This document shows positions 40,805 to 49,800 of a stretch of 64,000 nucleotides of DNA, piece by piece. Below the pieces are notes generated by a model that saw only the letters and a list, made by a program, of their open reading frames with translations, was not told the origin of the DNA and did not search any database. Source of the stretch: Actinomadura sp. WMMA1423 (lineage in GTDB: Bacteria; Actinomycetota; Actinomycetes; Streptosporangiales; Streptosporangiaceae); assembly GCF_006547145.1 (NCBI RefSeq), contig NZ_CP041244.1, positions 8,184,001-8,248,000 on the forward strand, written 5' to 3'. How positions within the stretch are numbered: position 1 is the stretch's first letter; every line of letters starts with the position of its first letter. The translations under genes were made by a program, and so were the position numbers.

Positions 40805-42208
40805 TCACAGGTTCGCGAGCATGACCGCGGGGTTCTCCACGCAGTCGGCCACGAACCGCAGGAACCCGCCCGCCGCGCCGCCGTCGCAGACCCGGTGGTC
40901 GAACGTCAGCGAGAGCTGGGTCATCTTGCGCGGCACGACCGCGCCGCCGACCACCCAGGGCCGGTCGATGATCCGGCCGACGCCGAGCAGCGCCGCCTCC
41001 GGATGGTTGATGATCGGGGTGGAGCCGTCGACGCCGAACACGCCGTAGTTGTTGAGGGTGAAGGTGCCGCCGGTCAGCGCCTCGGGCGGGAGCCCGCCCG
41101 AGCGCGCGAGGCCGGTCAGCCGGGCCAGCTCGGCGGCGAGCCGCGCGGTGGTCATCAGGTGCGCGTCCCGCACGACCGGCACGACGAGCCCGCGGTCGGT
41201 CTGCGCGGCGAAGCCGAGGTTGACGTGCCCGTACCGGACGATCTCCTGCCGGTCGGTGTCGACCGAGGCGTTCAGCTCGGGGAACTCCGCCAGGCCCGCC
41301 AGGCAGATGCGGGCGAGCATGGCGAGCAGGCCGATGCCGCTGTCCGGGCGGGTCCGGCGCAGCGCGTCCTTGGCCTCGACCAGGGCGGTGGCGTCGGCGT
41401 CCACCCAGGTCGTCGCGTCCGGGATCTCGCGGCGGCTGCGGGCGAGCTTGTCGGCCACCGCGCGGCGCAGCCCGCGCAGCGGGATCCGCTCGGGCATCGG
41501 ACGGGCGGCGGGCGCCGGCGTCTCGGCGTGATCCTGCGCCGCGCCGGTGCTCGCGGCGGTGTCCGCGGCCAGGGCCTGCTCGACGTCGCGGCGCAGGATC
41601 ACGCCGCGGGGCCCGGTGGGGGTGACGGCGGCGAGGTCGAGGCCGTGCTCGCGCGCCATCCTGCGGACGAGCGGCGAGATCACGCGCGGCGCCTCCGCGT
41701 GCCCGGTGGCGGCGGCCGGAGCGACCGGAGCCGGAGCCACCGGGGCCGGAGCGACCGGCGCGGGAGCCGCCGGGCGGGCCGCCGCCGGGGCCTTCGGGCC
41801 GCCCGCGCGGCGCCGTCCGCGCCTGCCCGGGCCGTGCCCGGTGCCGTAGCCGATGAGGACGTTGCCGGACCCGGCCTGCTCCTCCTCGCGGTACCGGGCC
41901 GCGTCGGGGTGGAGGTCCGGGGCGGCGCGCACGGCCGCGACGGGCGCGGACGCGCCGTCGGCGGGGCCGACCTCGATGAGCGGTTCCCCGACCGCGAGGA
42001 TCGCGCCCGCCTCCGCGTGCAGCTTCAGGACGGTCCCCGCGTAGGGGACGGGCACCTCCACCGCGGCCTTGGCGGTCTCGACCTCCACCACGACCTGGTC
42101 GACCTCGACGGTGTCGCCCGCGGCGACCTTCCATTCGATGACCTCGGCCTCGGTCAGTCCCTCGCCGAGGTCGGGCAGGCGGAACACCTGCCCGGTGGCG
42201 GCGGTCAC
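40805..42208 (-). CDS. bkdC: 2-Oxoacid dehydrogenase E2 (dihydrolipoyl acyltransferase)
   Basis: A 467-residue E2. The lipoyl domain (1-80) has the lipoylated Lys in VVEVETAKAAVEVPVP near 47. A Pro/Ala-rich linker follows, with a peripheral-subunit-binding domain near 165-205 (ISPLVRRMAREHGLDLAAVTPTG) and then the acyltransferase domain ending with the active-site SLTFDHRVCDGG near 438. With the two E1 genes upstream it forms a branched-chain or pyruvate-type complex; the divergent Lrp regulator favours branched-chain substrates. Overlaps the E1 beta stop by 4 bp. Confidence 0.92.
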   Translation of the reverse strand: MTAATGQVFRLPDLGEGLTEAEVIEWKVAAGDTVEVDQVVVEVETAKAAVEVPVPYAGTVLKLHAEAGAILAVGEPLIEVGPADGASAPVAAVRAAPDLHPDAARYREEEQAGSGNVLIGYGTGHGPGRRGRRRAGGPKAPAAARPAAPAPVAPAPVAPAPVAPAAATGHAEAPRVISPLVRRMAREHGLDLAAVTPTGPRGVILRRDVEQALAADTAASTGAAQDHAETPAPAARPMPERIPLRGLRRAVADKLARSRREIPDATTWVDADATALVEAKDALRRTRPDSGIGLLAMLARICLAGLAEFPELNASVDTDRQEIVRYGHVNLGFAAQTDRGLVVPVVRDAHLMTTARLAAELARLTGLARSGGLPPEALTGGTFTLNNYGVFGVDGSTPIINHPEAALLGVGRIIDRPWVVGGAVVPRKMTQLSLTFDHRVCDGGAAGGFLRFVADCVENPAVMLANL

Positions 42209-43221
42209 GAGGCCTCCCTGTCCAGGTGCAGCACGTCGGGCGCGTCGTCGAACTGGAGGCGGTCGACGGTGTCGAGGATGCGGTCGGCGTCCGGAAGGTG
42301 CGAGTGCTCCAGCTTCGGCGGCGGGTAGGGGATGTCGAAGCCCGAGACGCGCAGCACGGGCGCGGCCAGCGAGTGGAAGCAGCGCTCCTGCACGCGGGCG
42401 GCGATCTCGGCGCCCACGCCCGCGAAGCCCTGGGCCTCCTGTACGACCACGCAGCGGCCCGTCCTGCGCACCGAGGCGGCCACCGTCCCGTCGTCGAACG
42501 GGACGATGGTGCGCAGGTCCACGACCTCCAGGTCGCGGCCCTCGCGCGCGGCGGCCTCGGCGGCCTCCAGCGCCACCGGGACGCTCGGCCCGTAGGCGAC
42601 CAGCGTCGCGTCCCGGCCCTCGCGGCGCACCACCGCCCGCCCGAACCCGGCGGCGCGCCGGTTCTCGCGGTCGGCCTCGCCCTTGGCCCAGTACAGCCGC
42701 TTCGGCTCCATGAACACGACCGGGTCGGGGTCGGCGATGGCGTCGCGCAGCAGCCAGTACGCGTCGTCGGCGGTGGCGGGCGTGACGACCTTCAGGCCGG
42801 GCGTGTGGGCGTAGTAGGCCTCGCTGGAGTCGCAGTGGTGCTCGACGCCGCCGATCCCCCCCGCGTAGGGGATGCGGATCACCATCGGCAGCGAGAGGCG
42901 GCCGCGGGTGCGGTTGCGGAACTTGGCCACGTGCGAGGCGATCTGCTCGAAGGCCGGGTAGGCGAAGGCGTCGAACTGCATCTCCACCACGGGCCGGAAG
43001 CCGCCCATCGCCATGCCCACGGCCAGGCCGACGATCCCCGACTCGGCCAGCGGGGTGTCGAAGCAGCGGTCCTCGCCGAAGTCGCGGGTCAGCCCGTCGG
43101 TGATGCGGAAGACCCCGCCGAGCGGCCCGACGTCCTCGCCGAAGACCAGGACCCGCTCGTCCTCGGCGAGCGCGTCCCGCAGCGCGGTGTTCAGGGCCTG
43201 CGCCATCGTCATCGCGGGCAT
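42205..43221 (-). CDS. bkdB: 2-Oxoacid dehydrogenase E1 beta subunit
   Basis: A 338-residue transketolase-like beta chain. Seen are VFGEDVGPLGGVFRITDGL near 26, the phosphate-site Glu region DTPLAESGIVGLAVGMA near 56 and GGIGGVEHHCDSSEAYYAHTPGLKVVTPAT near 122. It pairs with the alpha subunit, whose stop lies 1 bp upstream, to decarboxylate a branched-chain 2-oxoacid. Confidence 0.93.
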   Translation of the reverse strand: MPAMTMAQALNTALRDALAEDERVLVFGEDVGPLGGVFRITDGLTRDFGEDRCFDTPLAESGIVGLAVGMAMGGFRPVVEMQFDAFAYPAFEQIASHVAKFRNRTRGRLSLPMVIRIPYAGGIGGVEHHCDSSEAYYAHTPGLKVVTPATADDAYWLLRDAIADPDPVVFMEPKRLYWAKGEADRENRRAAGFGRAVVRREGRDATLVAYGPSVPVALEAAEAAAREGRDLEVVDLRTIVPFDDGTVAASVRRTGRCVVVQEAQGFAGVGAEIAARVQERCFHSLAAPVLRVSGFDIPYPPPKLEHSHLPDADRILDTVDRLQFDDAPDVLHLDREAS

Positions 43222-43222
43222 C

Positions 43223-44329
43223 TCAGTCCTCTCCGGGCATCATCTCGGACGCCAGCAGGGCGCGCTGCTCGCGCAGCTGCGGCGTGGGTTCGGCGAAGAC
43301 GTGGTCGAACAGCTCGAAGGGGTCGGCCTCCGGGTCGGCGGCCATCCGCTCGCGCAGGGTCGCGGCGTACTCCTCGGCGGCCTCGTGCGCCGCCGAGACG
43401 TCCTCGGCGGAGAGCAGGCCGCGCCCGCGCAGGTGCGCCTCCAGCCGCGCGAGGGGGTCGGCGGACTCCCAGCGCGCGACCTCCTCGTCCTTGCGGTACC
43501 GGGAGGCGTCGTCGGCGTTGGTGTGGGAGTCCATGCGGTAGGTGTGCGCCTCGACCAGGAACGGGCCGCTCCCGGAGCGGGCGTGCTCGACGGCGGCCGC
43601 CAGGACCGACAGCACCGCGACGAGGTCGTTGCCGTCCACCTGCTCGGACCGGATGCCGTAGCCGACCCCCTTGTAGGCCAGCGCGGGGGCGGCGGTCTGC
43701 TTGGCCAGCGGCACCGAGATCGCGTACTTGTTGTTCTGGACGAAGAACACCACGGGCGCGCGCAGCACCCCGGCGTAGTTCAGCGCCTCGTGGAAGTCGC
43801 CCTCGCTGGTCCCGCCGTCGCCGACGAACGCCATCACCACGCCGTCCTCGCCCTTGCGGCGCATGGCGTCGGCCATGCCCACGGCGTGGATCGTCTGGGT
43901 GGCCAGCGGGGTGCACTGGGGCGCGACGCGCGTGGCCACCGGGTCGTAGCCGCAGTGCCAGCCGCCGCGCAGCAGCGTGAGGACCTCGACCGGGTCCATT
44001 CCGCGGGCGACCAGCGCCACCGAGTCGCGGTAGGTCGGGAAGAGCCAGTCGTCCTCGCGCAGCGCGAGCACGCCGGCGATCTGGCAGGCCTCCTGCCCGC
44101 GGCTGGACGGGTAGACCGCCAGCCGGCCCTGCTTGGTCAGCGCGGTGGCCTGCCGGTCGAAGCGGCGGCCCAGCACCATCCGGCGGTAGGCCTCGACCAG
44201 CGCACCGTCCTCCGGCGCCTTGTACCCGGCGGGCGCCCCGGCGTCCGTCCCGTCCTCGGCGACGAAGCGCACCGGGACGGGGGAGGGGAGAAGGCCCTCG
44301 GCCTCCTGGTGAGGTGTCCGCACGGACAT
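43223..44329 (-). CDS. bkdA: 2-Oxoacid dehydrogenase E1 alpha subunit
   Basis: A 368-residue thiamine-diphosphate-binding alpha chain. The ThDP motif GDGGTSEGDFHEALNYAGV...NN begins near 163, after ATQTIHAVGMADAMRRKGEDG. HTYRMDSHTNADDASRYR near 268 is the loop usually found in BkdA/PdhA-type E1 alpha. ATG 44329 has a GGGAG site; an extension to 44446 would cover the promoter. It is the first gene of the operon, divergent from an Lrp/AsnC gene. Confidence 0.92.
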   Translation of the reverse strand: MSVRTPHQEAEGLLPSPVPVRFVAEDGTDAGAPAGYKAPEDGALVEAYRRMVLGRRFDRQATALTKQGRLAVYPSSRGQEACQIAGVLALREDDWLFPTYRDSVALVARGMDPVEVLTLLRGGWHCGYDPVATRVAPQCTPLATQTIHAVGMADAMRRKGEDGVVMAFVGDGGTSEGDFHEALNYAGVLRAPVVFFVQNNKYAISVPLAKQTAAPALAYKGVGYGIRSEQVDGNDLVAVLSVLAAAVEHARSGSGPFLVEAHTYRMDSHTNADDASRYRKDEEVARWESADPLARLEAHLRGRGLLSAEDVSAAHEAAEEYAATLRERMAADPEADPFELFDHVFAEPTPQLREQRALLASEMMPGED

Positions 44330-44366
44330 GGCGCCGCTCCCTTCCTGTGGACGGTTGTCGGTTCGA

Positions 44367-44382
44367 TCGTCCGCTCGGACGA
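44367..44382. promoter_or_regulatory. Palindrome in the bkd / Lrp divergent promoter
   Basis: TCGTCCG-CT-CGGACGA (7-bp exact arms) lies between the E1 alpha start (44329) and the Lrp/AsnC start (44450). It is a plausible binding site for the adjacent regulator. Confidence 0.5.
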
Positions 44383-44449
44383 CGATCTGCTCAAGACATC
44401 GGGCACAATGGGCGACAAATGGCTCGTTCAGCGGCTTTGGGGGCACTAA

Positions 44450-44959
44450 ATGTCATCGGAGGAGGGGGCTGAGGGCATCCGGCCCGGACGTTCTGCCGCA
44501 CGGCTGGACGCCGTGGACCGCGCGATCGTCGCTGAGCTGCTGCGGGACGGCCGGATCTCGGTCCGGGCGCTGGCCGAGCGCGTGCACGTCTCGCGAGCCA
44601 ACGCCTACGCGCGGTTGACCCGCCTGACGGACGAGGGCGTGATCACGGGCTTCACGGCGGAACTCGCGCCGCACAAGGCCGGCCTCGGCACCAGCGCGTA
44701 CGTCTCGGTCACCATGGAGCAGAACTCCTGGCGCTCGGTCTGGGCCCGGCTCAAGGACATCCCCTACGTCGAGCACCTCGCGATGCTCGGCGGCGACTAC
44801 GACGTCCTGGCCCTGGTCAGGGCCCCGGACAACGAGGCGCTCAGGCACGTGGTGCTGGAACGCATCCAGGACATCCCCGGCGTCCGGGCGACCCGCACAT
44901 GGCTCGTCTTCGAGGAGGCGCGGGGCAGGGGAGCTCAGTGGGAGGCGTGGGACGACTGA
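44450..44959 (+). CDS. Lrp/AsnC-family regulator, BkdR-like
   Basis: A 169-residue protein with an N-terminal HTH (LDAVDRAIVAELLRDGRISVRALAERVHVSRANAYARLTRL, about 18-58) and a C-terminal RAM effector domain (VSVTMEQNSW, LAMLGGDYDVLALVRAPD). Its divergent position from E1 alpha/E1 beta/E2 genes is the standard BkdR arrangement; amino or 2-oxo acids should be the effectors. Confidence 0.9.
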   Translation: MSSEEGAEGIRPGRSAARLDAVDRAIVAELLRDGRISVRALAERVHVSRANAYARLTRLTDEGVITGFTAELAPHKAGLGTSAYVSVTMEQNSWRSVWARLKDIPYVEHLAMLGGDYDVLALVRAPDNEALRHVVLERIQDIPGVRATRTWLVFEEARGRGAQWEAWDD

Positions 44960-45033
44960 GTCCCGGGTCGCGCCGCGGGCCGGGCGTTCCGCCCTTCTTG
45001 CACGCTCGCGCGGCCTGTGTCACGCTGAATACA

Positions 45034-45045
45034 GACCGCTCGGTC
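45034..45045. promoter_or_regulatory. TetR-type operator candidate upstream of paaA
   Basis: GACCG-CT-CGGTC, 44 bp before the paaA start and within an ATACAGACC...TCAGTAATTA context. Actinobacterial PaaR (TetR) sites share ACCG/CGGT half-sites, so the TetR protein encoded at the other end of the operon is the likely ligand. Confidence 0.6.
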
Positions 45046-45089
45046 AGTAATTAGGCCGAGCTCAGCCGGGTCCCCAGCGGGAGGAGCCC

Positions 45090-46091
45090 ATGACGACGAC
45101 GCCGCAGGCCGCGCCGCAGCCGGCGCCCGCCGAGCAGTTCGAGGCGACGATCGCGCGCAACGACCGGATCGAGCCGCGCGACTGGATGCCCGACGCCTAC
45201 CGCAGGACGCTGGTCCGGCAGATCGCCCAGCACGCGCACTCGGAGATCATCGGGATGCAGCCGGAGGGCAACTGGATCACCCGGGCCCCGTCGCTGCGCC
45301 GCAGGTCGATCCTGCTGGCCAAGGTCCAGGACGAGGCCGGGCACGGCCTGTACCTGTACTCGGCGTGCGGGACCCTCGGGGTGTCGCGCGCCGAGCTGAC
45401 CGAGATGCTCCTCAGCGGCCGGCAGAAGTACTCCTCGATCTTCAACTACCCCACGCTCTCCTACGCCGACGTCGGCACGATCGGCTGGCTGGTGGACGGC
45501 GCGGCGATCTGCAACCAGGTCCCGCTGTGCCGGACGTCCTACGGCCCCTACGGCCGGGCGATGATCCGCATCTGCAAGGAGGAGTCGTTCCACCAGCGGC
45601 AGGGCTACGAGCTGCTGATGACGATGATGCGCGGCACCGACGAGCAGCGCCGCATGGTGCAGGAGTCGGTGGACCGGTTCTGGTGGCCCTCGCTGATGAT
45701 GTTCGGCCCGCCGGACGCGAACTCGCCGAACTCCGAGCGGTCCATGGCGTGGGGCATCAAGCGCAACGGCAACGACGAGCTGCGCCAGCGCTTCGTCGAC
45801 ATGACCGTCCCGCAGGCCGAGGCCCTCGGCGTCACGCTCCCGGACCCCGACCTGCGGTGGAACGAGGAGCGCCAGGCCCACGACTTCGGCGAGCCCGACT
45901 GGTCGGAGCTCTCGGCCGTCATCAAGGGCGAGGGCCCCTGCAACGCCCAGCGGCTGGCGCACCGCCGCCGCGCCCACGAGGACGGCGCGTGGGTCCGCGA
46001 GGCCGCGACCGCCTTCGCGCGCAGGCAGGCGGCCCGGGGCGAGGAAGCAGGGCACAGGGAAGCGGCGCGCGGGGAAGGAGCCGGGGCATGA
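45090..46091 (+). CDS. paaA: Phenylacetyl-CoA epoxidase catalytic subunit PaaA
   Basis: A 333-residue ferritin-like di-iron subunit that epoxidises the ring of phenylacetyl-CoA. Iron-binding helices are visible in LLAKVQDEAGHGLYLYSA near 75-92 and RICKEESFHQRQGYELLM near 150-167. The C-terminus is extended by a charged EEAGHREAARGEGAG tail. ATG 45090 follows GGGAGGAG. First gene of paaABCDE; its end overlaps paaB. Confidence 0.95.
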   Translation: MTTTPQAAPQPAPAEQFEATIARNDRIEPRDWMPDAYRRTLVRQIAQHAHSEIIGMQPEGNWITRAPSLRRRSILLAKVQDEAGHGLYLYSACGTLGVSRAELTEMLLSGRQKYSSIFNYPTLSYADVGTIGWLVDGAAICNQVPLCRTSYGPYGRAMIRICKEESFHQRQGYELLMTMMRGTDEQRRMVQESVDRFWWPSLMMFGPPDANSPNSERSMAWGIKRNGNDELRQRFVDMTVPQAEALGVTLPDPDLRWNEERQAHDFGEPDWSELSAVIKGEGPCNAQRLAHRRRAHEDGAWVREAATAFARRQAARGEEAGHREAARGEGAGA

Positions 46092-46369
46092 GCGAGTGGC
46101 CGCTCTACGAGGTGTTCGTGCGCGGCAAGCGCGGCCTCAACCACGTCCACGTCGGGTCGCTGCACGCCCCCGACGACGAGATGGCCGTCCGGCACGCCCG
46201 CGACGTCTACACGCGCCGCAACGAGGGCGTGAGCATCTGGGTGGTGCGCTCCGACGCCATCACCGCGTCCAGCCCGGACGAGAAGGACCCGCTGTTCGCC
46301 CCCAGCGGCGACAAGGTGTACCGGCATCCGACGTTCTACGAGATCCCCGAGAACGTCCCGCACATGTGA
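46088..46369 (+). CDS. paaB: Phenylacetyl-CoA epoxidase subunit PaaB
   Basis: A 93-residue small subunit, the normal size, with WPLYEVFVRGKRGLNHVHVGSLHA and RRNEGVSIWVVRSDAITAS. It bridges the PaaAC heterodimers. Its ATG overlaps the paaA stop by 4 bp. Confidence 0.95.
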   Translation: MSEWPLYEVFVRGKRGLNHVHVGSLHAPDDEMAVRHARDVYTRRNEGVSIWVVRSDAITASSPDEKDPLFAPSGDKVYRHPTFYEIPENVPHM

Positions 46370-46377
46370 AGGCCGCC

Positions 46378-47295
46378 ATGGAGAATCAGCACGGATCCGT
46401 GTACGACGGGCTTCTCGACGGCGACAGCTCCCAGTGGGCGTTCGGGACCGACTTCGAGGACCCGCTGGCCGGCGTCGACACGACCGTCCCGGACGGCGTC
46501 GACCCGCGCGCGCTCGCGACGTACTGCCTGATGCTCGCCGACGACGCCCTCGTCATGTCGCACCGGCTCTCCGAGTGGTGCAGCAACGCGCCCGACCTCG
46601 AAGAGGACATCGCGCTCGCCAACATCGCGCTGGACCTGCTCGGCCAGGCGCGGCTGCTGCTCGCCCGGGCGGCCACCGCCGACCCGTCGGTCGTCCCGGC
46701 GCTGCCGGAGGGCTCGCCGGTCCCGGCCGAGGACGCGCTCGCGTTCTTCCGGGACGCCGACGGCTTCCGCAACGTCCGCCTCGCCGAACTGCCGAACGGC
46801 GACTTCGGGCACACCATGGCCCGCGTCCTCGTGTTCGCGACCGCCCGGCTGGCGCTGTTCGAGCGGCTCACCGGCAGCCGCGACGCCGTCCTCGCCGCCG
46901 TCGCGGCCAAGGGGGTCAAGGAGCTGGCCTACCACCGCGACTTCGCGGGCCGCTGGTTCCTCACCCTGGCCCAGGGCACCGAGGAGTCGCGCAGCCGCGT
47001 CCTCGCCGGGCTCGACGAGGTGTGGCGCCACCATGACGAGCTGTTCCGCACTCACCCGGTAGAGCGCGAGCTCGCCGAGGCGGGCGTGGCCGTGGACCCG
47101 GCCGCCACCGCGGACGACGCCGACGCGGTGCTCGCGCAGGTCTTCGCAGCGAGCGGGGTCGAGCGGCCGGAGGTGCCGCAGACCGGGATGCTCGGCGGGC
47201 GCGCCGGACGCGACGGCGCCCACACCGAGGCGCTGAGCCGGATGCTGGCCGAGATGCAGGTCGTCGCCCGCGCGCACCCGCTGGGACGGTGGTGA
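46378..47295 (+). CDS. paaC: Phenylacetyl-CoA epoxidase structural subunit PaaC
   Basis: A 305-residue ferritin-like subunit partnering PaaA. It shows ALATYCLMLADDALVMSHRLSEWC, LANIALDLLGQARLLL and VKELAYHRDFAGRWFLTLAQGTEES, characteristic of PaaC, which supports substrate binding by PaaA. ATG 46378 lies 8 bp after paaB; the stop overlaps the paaD start. Confidence 0.94.
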   Translation: MENQHGSVYDGLLDGDSSQWAFGTDFEDPLAGVDTTVPDGVDPRALATYCLMLADDALVMSHRLSEWCSNAPDLEEDIALANIALDLLGQARLLLARAATADPSVVPALPEGSPVPAEDALAFFRDADGFRNVRLAELPNGDFGHTMARVLVFATARLALFERLTGSRDAVLAAVAAKGVKELAYHRDFAGRWFLTLAQGTEESRSRVLAGLDEVWRHHDELFRTHPVERELAEAGVAVDPAATADDADAVLAQVFAASGVERPEVPQTGMLGGRAGRDGAHTEALSRMLAEMQVVARAHPLGRW

Positions 47296-47792
47296 GCGCC
47301 GTGCCCGGTACCGCCTACGCCGTCGCCGCGTCCGTCCGGGACCCGGAGATGCCGATGCTGACCCTGGAGGACCTCGGCGTCCTGCGCCGCGTCGAGGAGC
47401 ACGGCTCCTCGGTCACCGTGGCGATCACCCCGACGTACTCGGGGTGCCCCGCCCTCGCCACGATGCGCGACGACCTGGTCCACCGGCTCGGCGACGCCGG
47501 GTACGCCGACGTCCGGGTCGAGATCGAGCTGACCCCCGCCTGGTCCAGCGACTGGATCAGCGAGCGGGGCCGGGCGGCCCTCGCGGCCGCCGGCGTCTCC
47601 CCGCCCGGCCCGGCGCCGGAGCGCTCCGGGCCCGTGGCGCTGTCGCTGGCCCCGACCCGCCGGAGGCTGCGCTGCCCGCGCTGCGGGTCGGCGTCGGTGG
47701 AGCTGACCTCGGAGTTCGGCTCCACCGCCTGCAAGGCGCTGTACCGCTGCACCGACTGCCTTGAGCCGTTCGAGCACGTGAAGGAGATCTAG
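47292..47792 (+). CDS. paaD: PaaD-like Fe-S assembly protein (MIP18/DUF59 type)
   Basis: A 166-residue protein combining a DUF59 domain (VRDPEMPMLTLEDLGVLRRV, VAITPTYSGCPALATM near 50) with a C-terminal Cys-rich tail RCPRCGSASVELTSEFGSTACKALYRCTDC. It matures the Fe-S cluster of PaaE. GTG 47292 is used because it overlaps the paaC stop; GTG 47289 is an equally readable start. Confidence 0.92.
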   Translation: MSAVPGTAYAVAASVRDPEMPMLTLEDLGVLRRVEEHGSSVTVAITPTYSGCPALATMRDDLVHRLGDAGYADVRVEIELTPAWSSDWISERGRAALAAAGVSPPGPAPERSGPVALSLAPTRRRLRCPRCGSASVELTSEFGSTACKALYRCTDCLEPFEHVKEI

Positions 47793-47794
47793 CG

Positions 47795-48853
47795 GTGGCG
47801 GCTGCGACGTTCCACCCACTCAAGGTCGCCGCGGTCGACCGGCTGACCGACGACTCGGCGGCGGTGACCTTCGACGTCCCGCCCGAACTCGCGGGCGAGT
47901 ACGCGTTCGCCGCGGGCCAGAGCCTCACGCTGCGCCGGGTGGTCGACGGGCGGGAGCACCGCCGGTCGTACTCGATCTGCGCGCCGGCGGGGACCCGGCC
48001 GCGGATCGGCGTCCGGGAGATCCCCGACGGCATGTTCTCCTCCTGGCTCGTGCGGGAGGTCCGCCCCGGAACCGAGATCGACGTCCAGATCCCGTCCGGC
48101 AGCCTGCGGGCCGACCCCTCCGAGCCCGGACGGCACCTGCTGATCGCGGCGGGCTCCGGCATCACCCCGATGATCTCGATCGCGGCCACCGTCCTCACCC
48201 ACCCGGACACCCGCGTGAGCCTGCTGTACGGCAACCGCACGAGCGGGACGGTGATGTTCGCCGAGGAGCTCGGCGACCTCAAGAACCGCTACGGCCCCCG
48301 CTTCCAGCTCGTGCACGTGCTGAGCCGCGAGCCCCGCGAGGTCGACCTGTTCTCCGGGCGGCTCGACGCCGACCGCCTGCGCCGCCTGCTCACCGCCGTC
48401 ACGCCCGTCGACGACGTCGACCACGTGTGGCTGTGCGGCCCGCTGGAGATGGTCACCGGCGCCCGCGACGTCCTGTCCGAGCTCGGCGTCCCGCGCGAGA
48501 AGGTGCACGTCGAGCTGTTCTACGTCGACGAGCCGCCTCCCGAGGTGCGGCGCGAGGGCCCGGCCGTCACCGGCGAGACCAGCAAGGTGACCGTCGTGCT
48601 GGACGGCCGGTCGAGCACCGCCCCCATGCCGCGCGACCAGCGCATCCTGGACGCCGCCCAGGCCACCCGCGCCGACCTGCCCTTCGCCTGCAAGGGCGGA
48701 GTCTGCGGGACCTGCCGCGCCCGGGTCACCGAGGGCGAGGTCGACATGGTCCGCAACTACGCCCTGGAACCCGCCGAGGTCGAGGACGGGTTCGTGCTCA
48801 CCTGCCAGTCGCACCCGGTCACCCCCGCCGTCACCGTCGACTTCGACGCCTGA
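47795..48853 (+). CDS. paaE: Phenylacetyl-CoA epoxidase reductase PaaE
   Basis: A 352-residue ferredoxin-NADP reductase-type protein: FAD-binding RRSYSICA near 49, NADP-binding LLIAAGSGITPMIS near 115, and a C-terminal plant-type 2Fe-2S domain with FACKGGVCGTCRARV near 298 and a fourth Cys in VLTCQSHPV. It feeds electrons to PaaABC. GTG 47795, 3 bp after paaD. A hairpin covers its stop codon. Confidence 0.95.
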   Translation: MAAATFHPLKVAAVDRLTDDSAAVTFDVPPELAGEYAFAAGQSLTLRRVVDGREHRRSYSICAPAGTRPRIGVREIPDGMFSSWLVREVRPGTEIDVQIPSGSLRADPSEPGRHLLIAAGSGITPMISIAATVLTHPDTRVSLLYGNRTSGTVMFAEELGDLKNRYGPRFQLVHVLSREPREVDLFSGRLDADRLRRLLTAVTPVDDVDHVWLCGPLEMVTGARDVLSELGVPREKVHVELFYVDEPPPEVRREGPAVTGETSKVTVVLDGRSSTAPMPRDQRILDAAQATRADLPFACKGGVCGTCRARVTEGEVDMVRNYALEPAEVEDGFVLTCQSHPVTPAVTVDFDA

Positions 48854-48870
48854 GCGGGCCCCGCTCAGGC
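48848..48870. terminator. Bidirectional terminator covering the stops of paaE and the TetR gene
   Basis: A perfect 10-bp stem, GCCTGAGCGG paired with CCGCTCAGGC, around a 3-nt loop. It contains the paaE stop (48851-48853) and the stop of the convergent TetR gene (48865-48867). Confidence 0.85.
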
Positions 48871-49482
48871 GGGCGGCGCGGCCAGGCCGTCGAACGCGAT
48901 CGTGGTGATGGCGTCCGACAGGGCGGCCGCGCTCACCTCGCCCCCCGGGCGGTACCACTCGACGAGCGAGTTGACCATTCCGAACAGGAGCCGGCTCACC
49001 AGCTCCGGCGGCACGTCGGAGCGCAGCGCCCCCTCCGCCGCCGCCGCGCGCACCAGCTCCGCCAGCCGCGCGTCGATCCAGCGGCGGCGCTGGAGCGCCG
49101 CGAGCTCGACCTCGCTGTTGCCGCGCACCCGCAGCAGCAGCGTCACGGCCGGCTGGTGGGCGACCAGCACCTCCACGCTCTGCCGCACCACCGACCGCAG
49201 CCGCTCGTAGGCGGTGCCGCCCGACTCGTCCTGCGCCTCCCGGATCACGGCGGTCAGCTCGTCGAGGGCCTCGTCGAGCGCCAGCGCGAGCAGATGCGAC
49301 TTGCCCGGCACGTGGTGGTAGATCGCCGACTTGCCGACCCCGAGCTCCTCCGCGAGGTCGCCCATGCTCGTCCCCTCGTAGCCCTTCCGATTGAAGAGCT
49401 CGATGGCCCGCCGCAAAACGGTCTCCTGGTCATACCCGGGCCTCCCAGGACCGCGGGGACGCGCGCTGACCGGCTCGGACAT
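48865..49482 (-). CDS. TetR-family regulator, probable PaaR
   Basis: A 205-residue TetR protein. The HTH reads AIELFNRKGYEGTSMGDLAEELGVGKSAIYHHVPGKSHLL (about 26-65); the remainder is the ligand-binding helical domain. Its place at the end of the paa operon and the GACCG/CGGTC site before paaA suggest phenylacetyl-CoA-responsive repression. ATG 49482 starts MSEPVSARPRG. Its 3' end shares a hairpin with paaE. Confidence 0.85.
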   Translation of the reverse strand: MSEPVSARPRGPGRPGYDQETVLRRAIELFNRKGYEGTSMGDLAEELGVGKSAIYHHVPGKSHLLALALDEALDELTAVIREAQDESGGTAYERLRSVVRQSVEVLVAHQPAVTLLLRVRGNSEVELAALQRRRWIDARLAELVRAAAAEGALRSDVPPELVSRLLFGMVNSLVEWYRPGGEVSAAALSDAITTIAFDGLAAPPA

Positions 49483-49596
49483 GGCTTCATGATTCCACAA
49501 GGGCACGCTCGACATTTTGGTGGCGTCAGGGGGTTCTCATGTAGCAGGTCTGTGTTTCTGGTCCTCAGGTCCGAGCGTGCCCTGACCTGGCCGGCT
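49483..49596. other. Short intergenic stretch between tetR and the antitoxin gene
   Basis: About 115 bp without a gene. CAGGTC and GACCTG near 49567-49590 can form a 6-bp stem that might terminate the antitoxin transcript. No left end of an insertion element could be fixed here. Confidence 0.35.
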
Positions 49597-49770
49597 TCAG
49601 GGGGCGTTGTGGTCCGGGTCGGTGGCTTCGGCGATGGGGACGGGGACGATCGCGGCGATGCGGCGGCCCCGGTTGGTGATGTAGGTGATGCGTCCCCGGA
49701 CGGCGGCGTCGTTGAGGACGTCGGCGAACTGGCGGCGTGCGTCGGCGACGCTCATCTCTTCCGACTTCAT
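49597..49770 (-). CDS. Phd/YefM-family antitoxin, no toxin gene adjacent
   Basis: A 57-residue protein, MKSEEMSVADARRQFADVL then NRGRRIAAIVPV, the compact Phd/YefM DNA-binding fold. The usual C-terminal toxin-wrapping tail is short (EATDPDHNAP). No Doc, YoeB or RelE-like toxin frame follows: 114 bp remain before the TetR gene. It is divergent from tnpB with the palindrome 49801-49814 between, so it may act as a plain repressor. ATG 49755 (MSVADARR) is an alternative start. Confidence 0.8.
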   Translation of the reverse strand: MKSEEMSVADARRQFADVLNDAAVRGRITYITNRGRRIAAIVPVPIAEATDPDHNAP

Positions 49771-49800
49771 GAACGTCAGTGTACGGGCACGACTTTTTAA

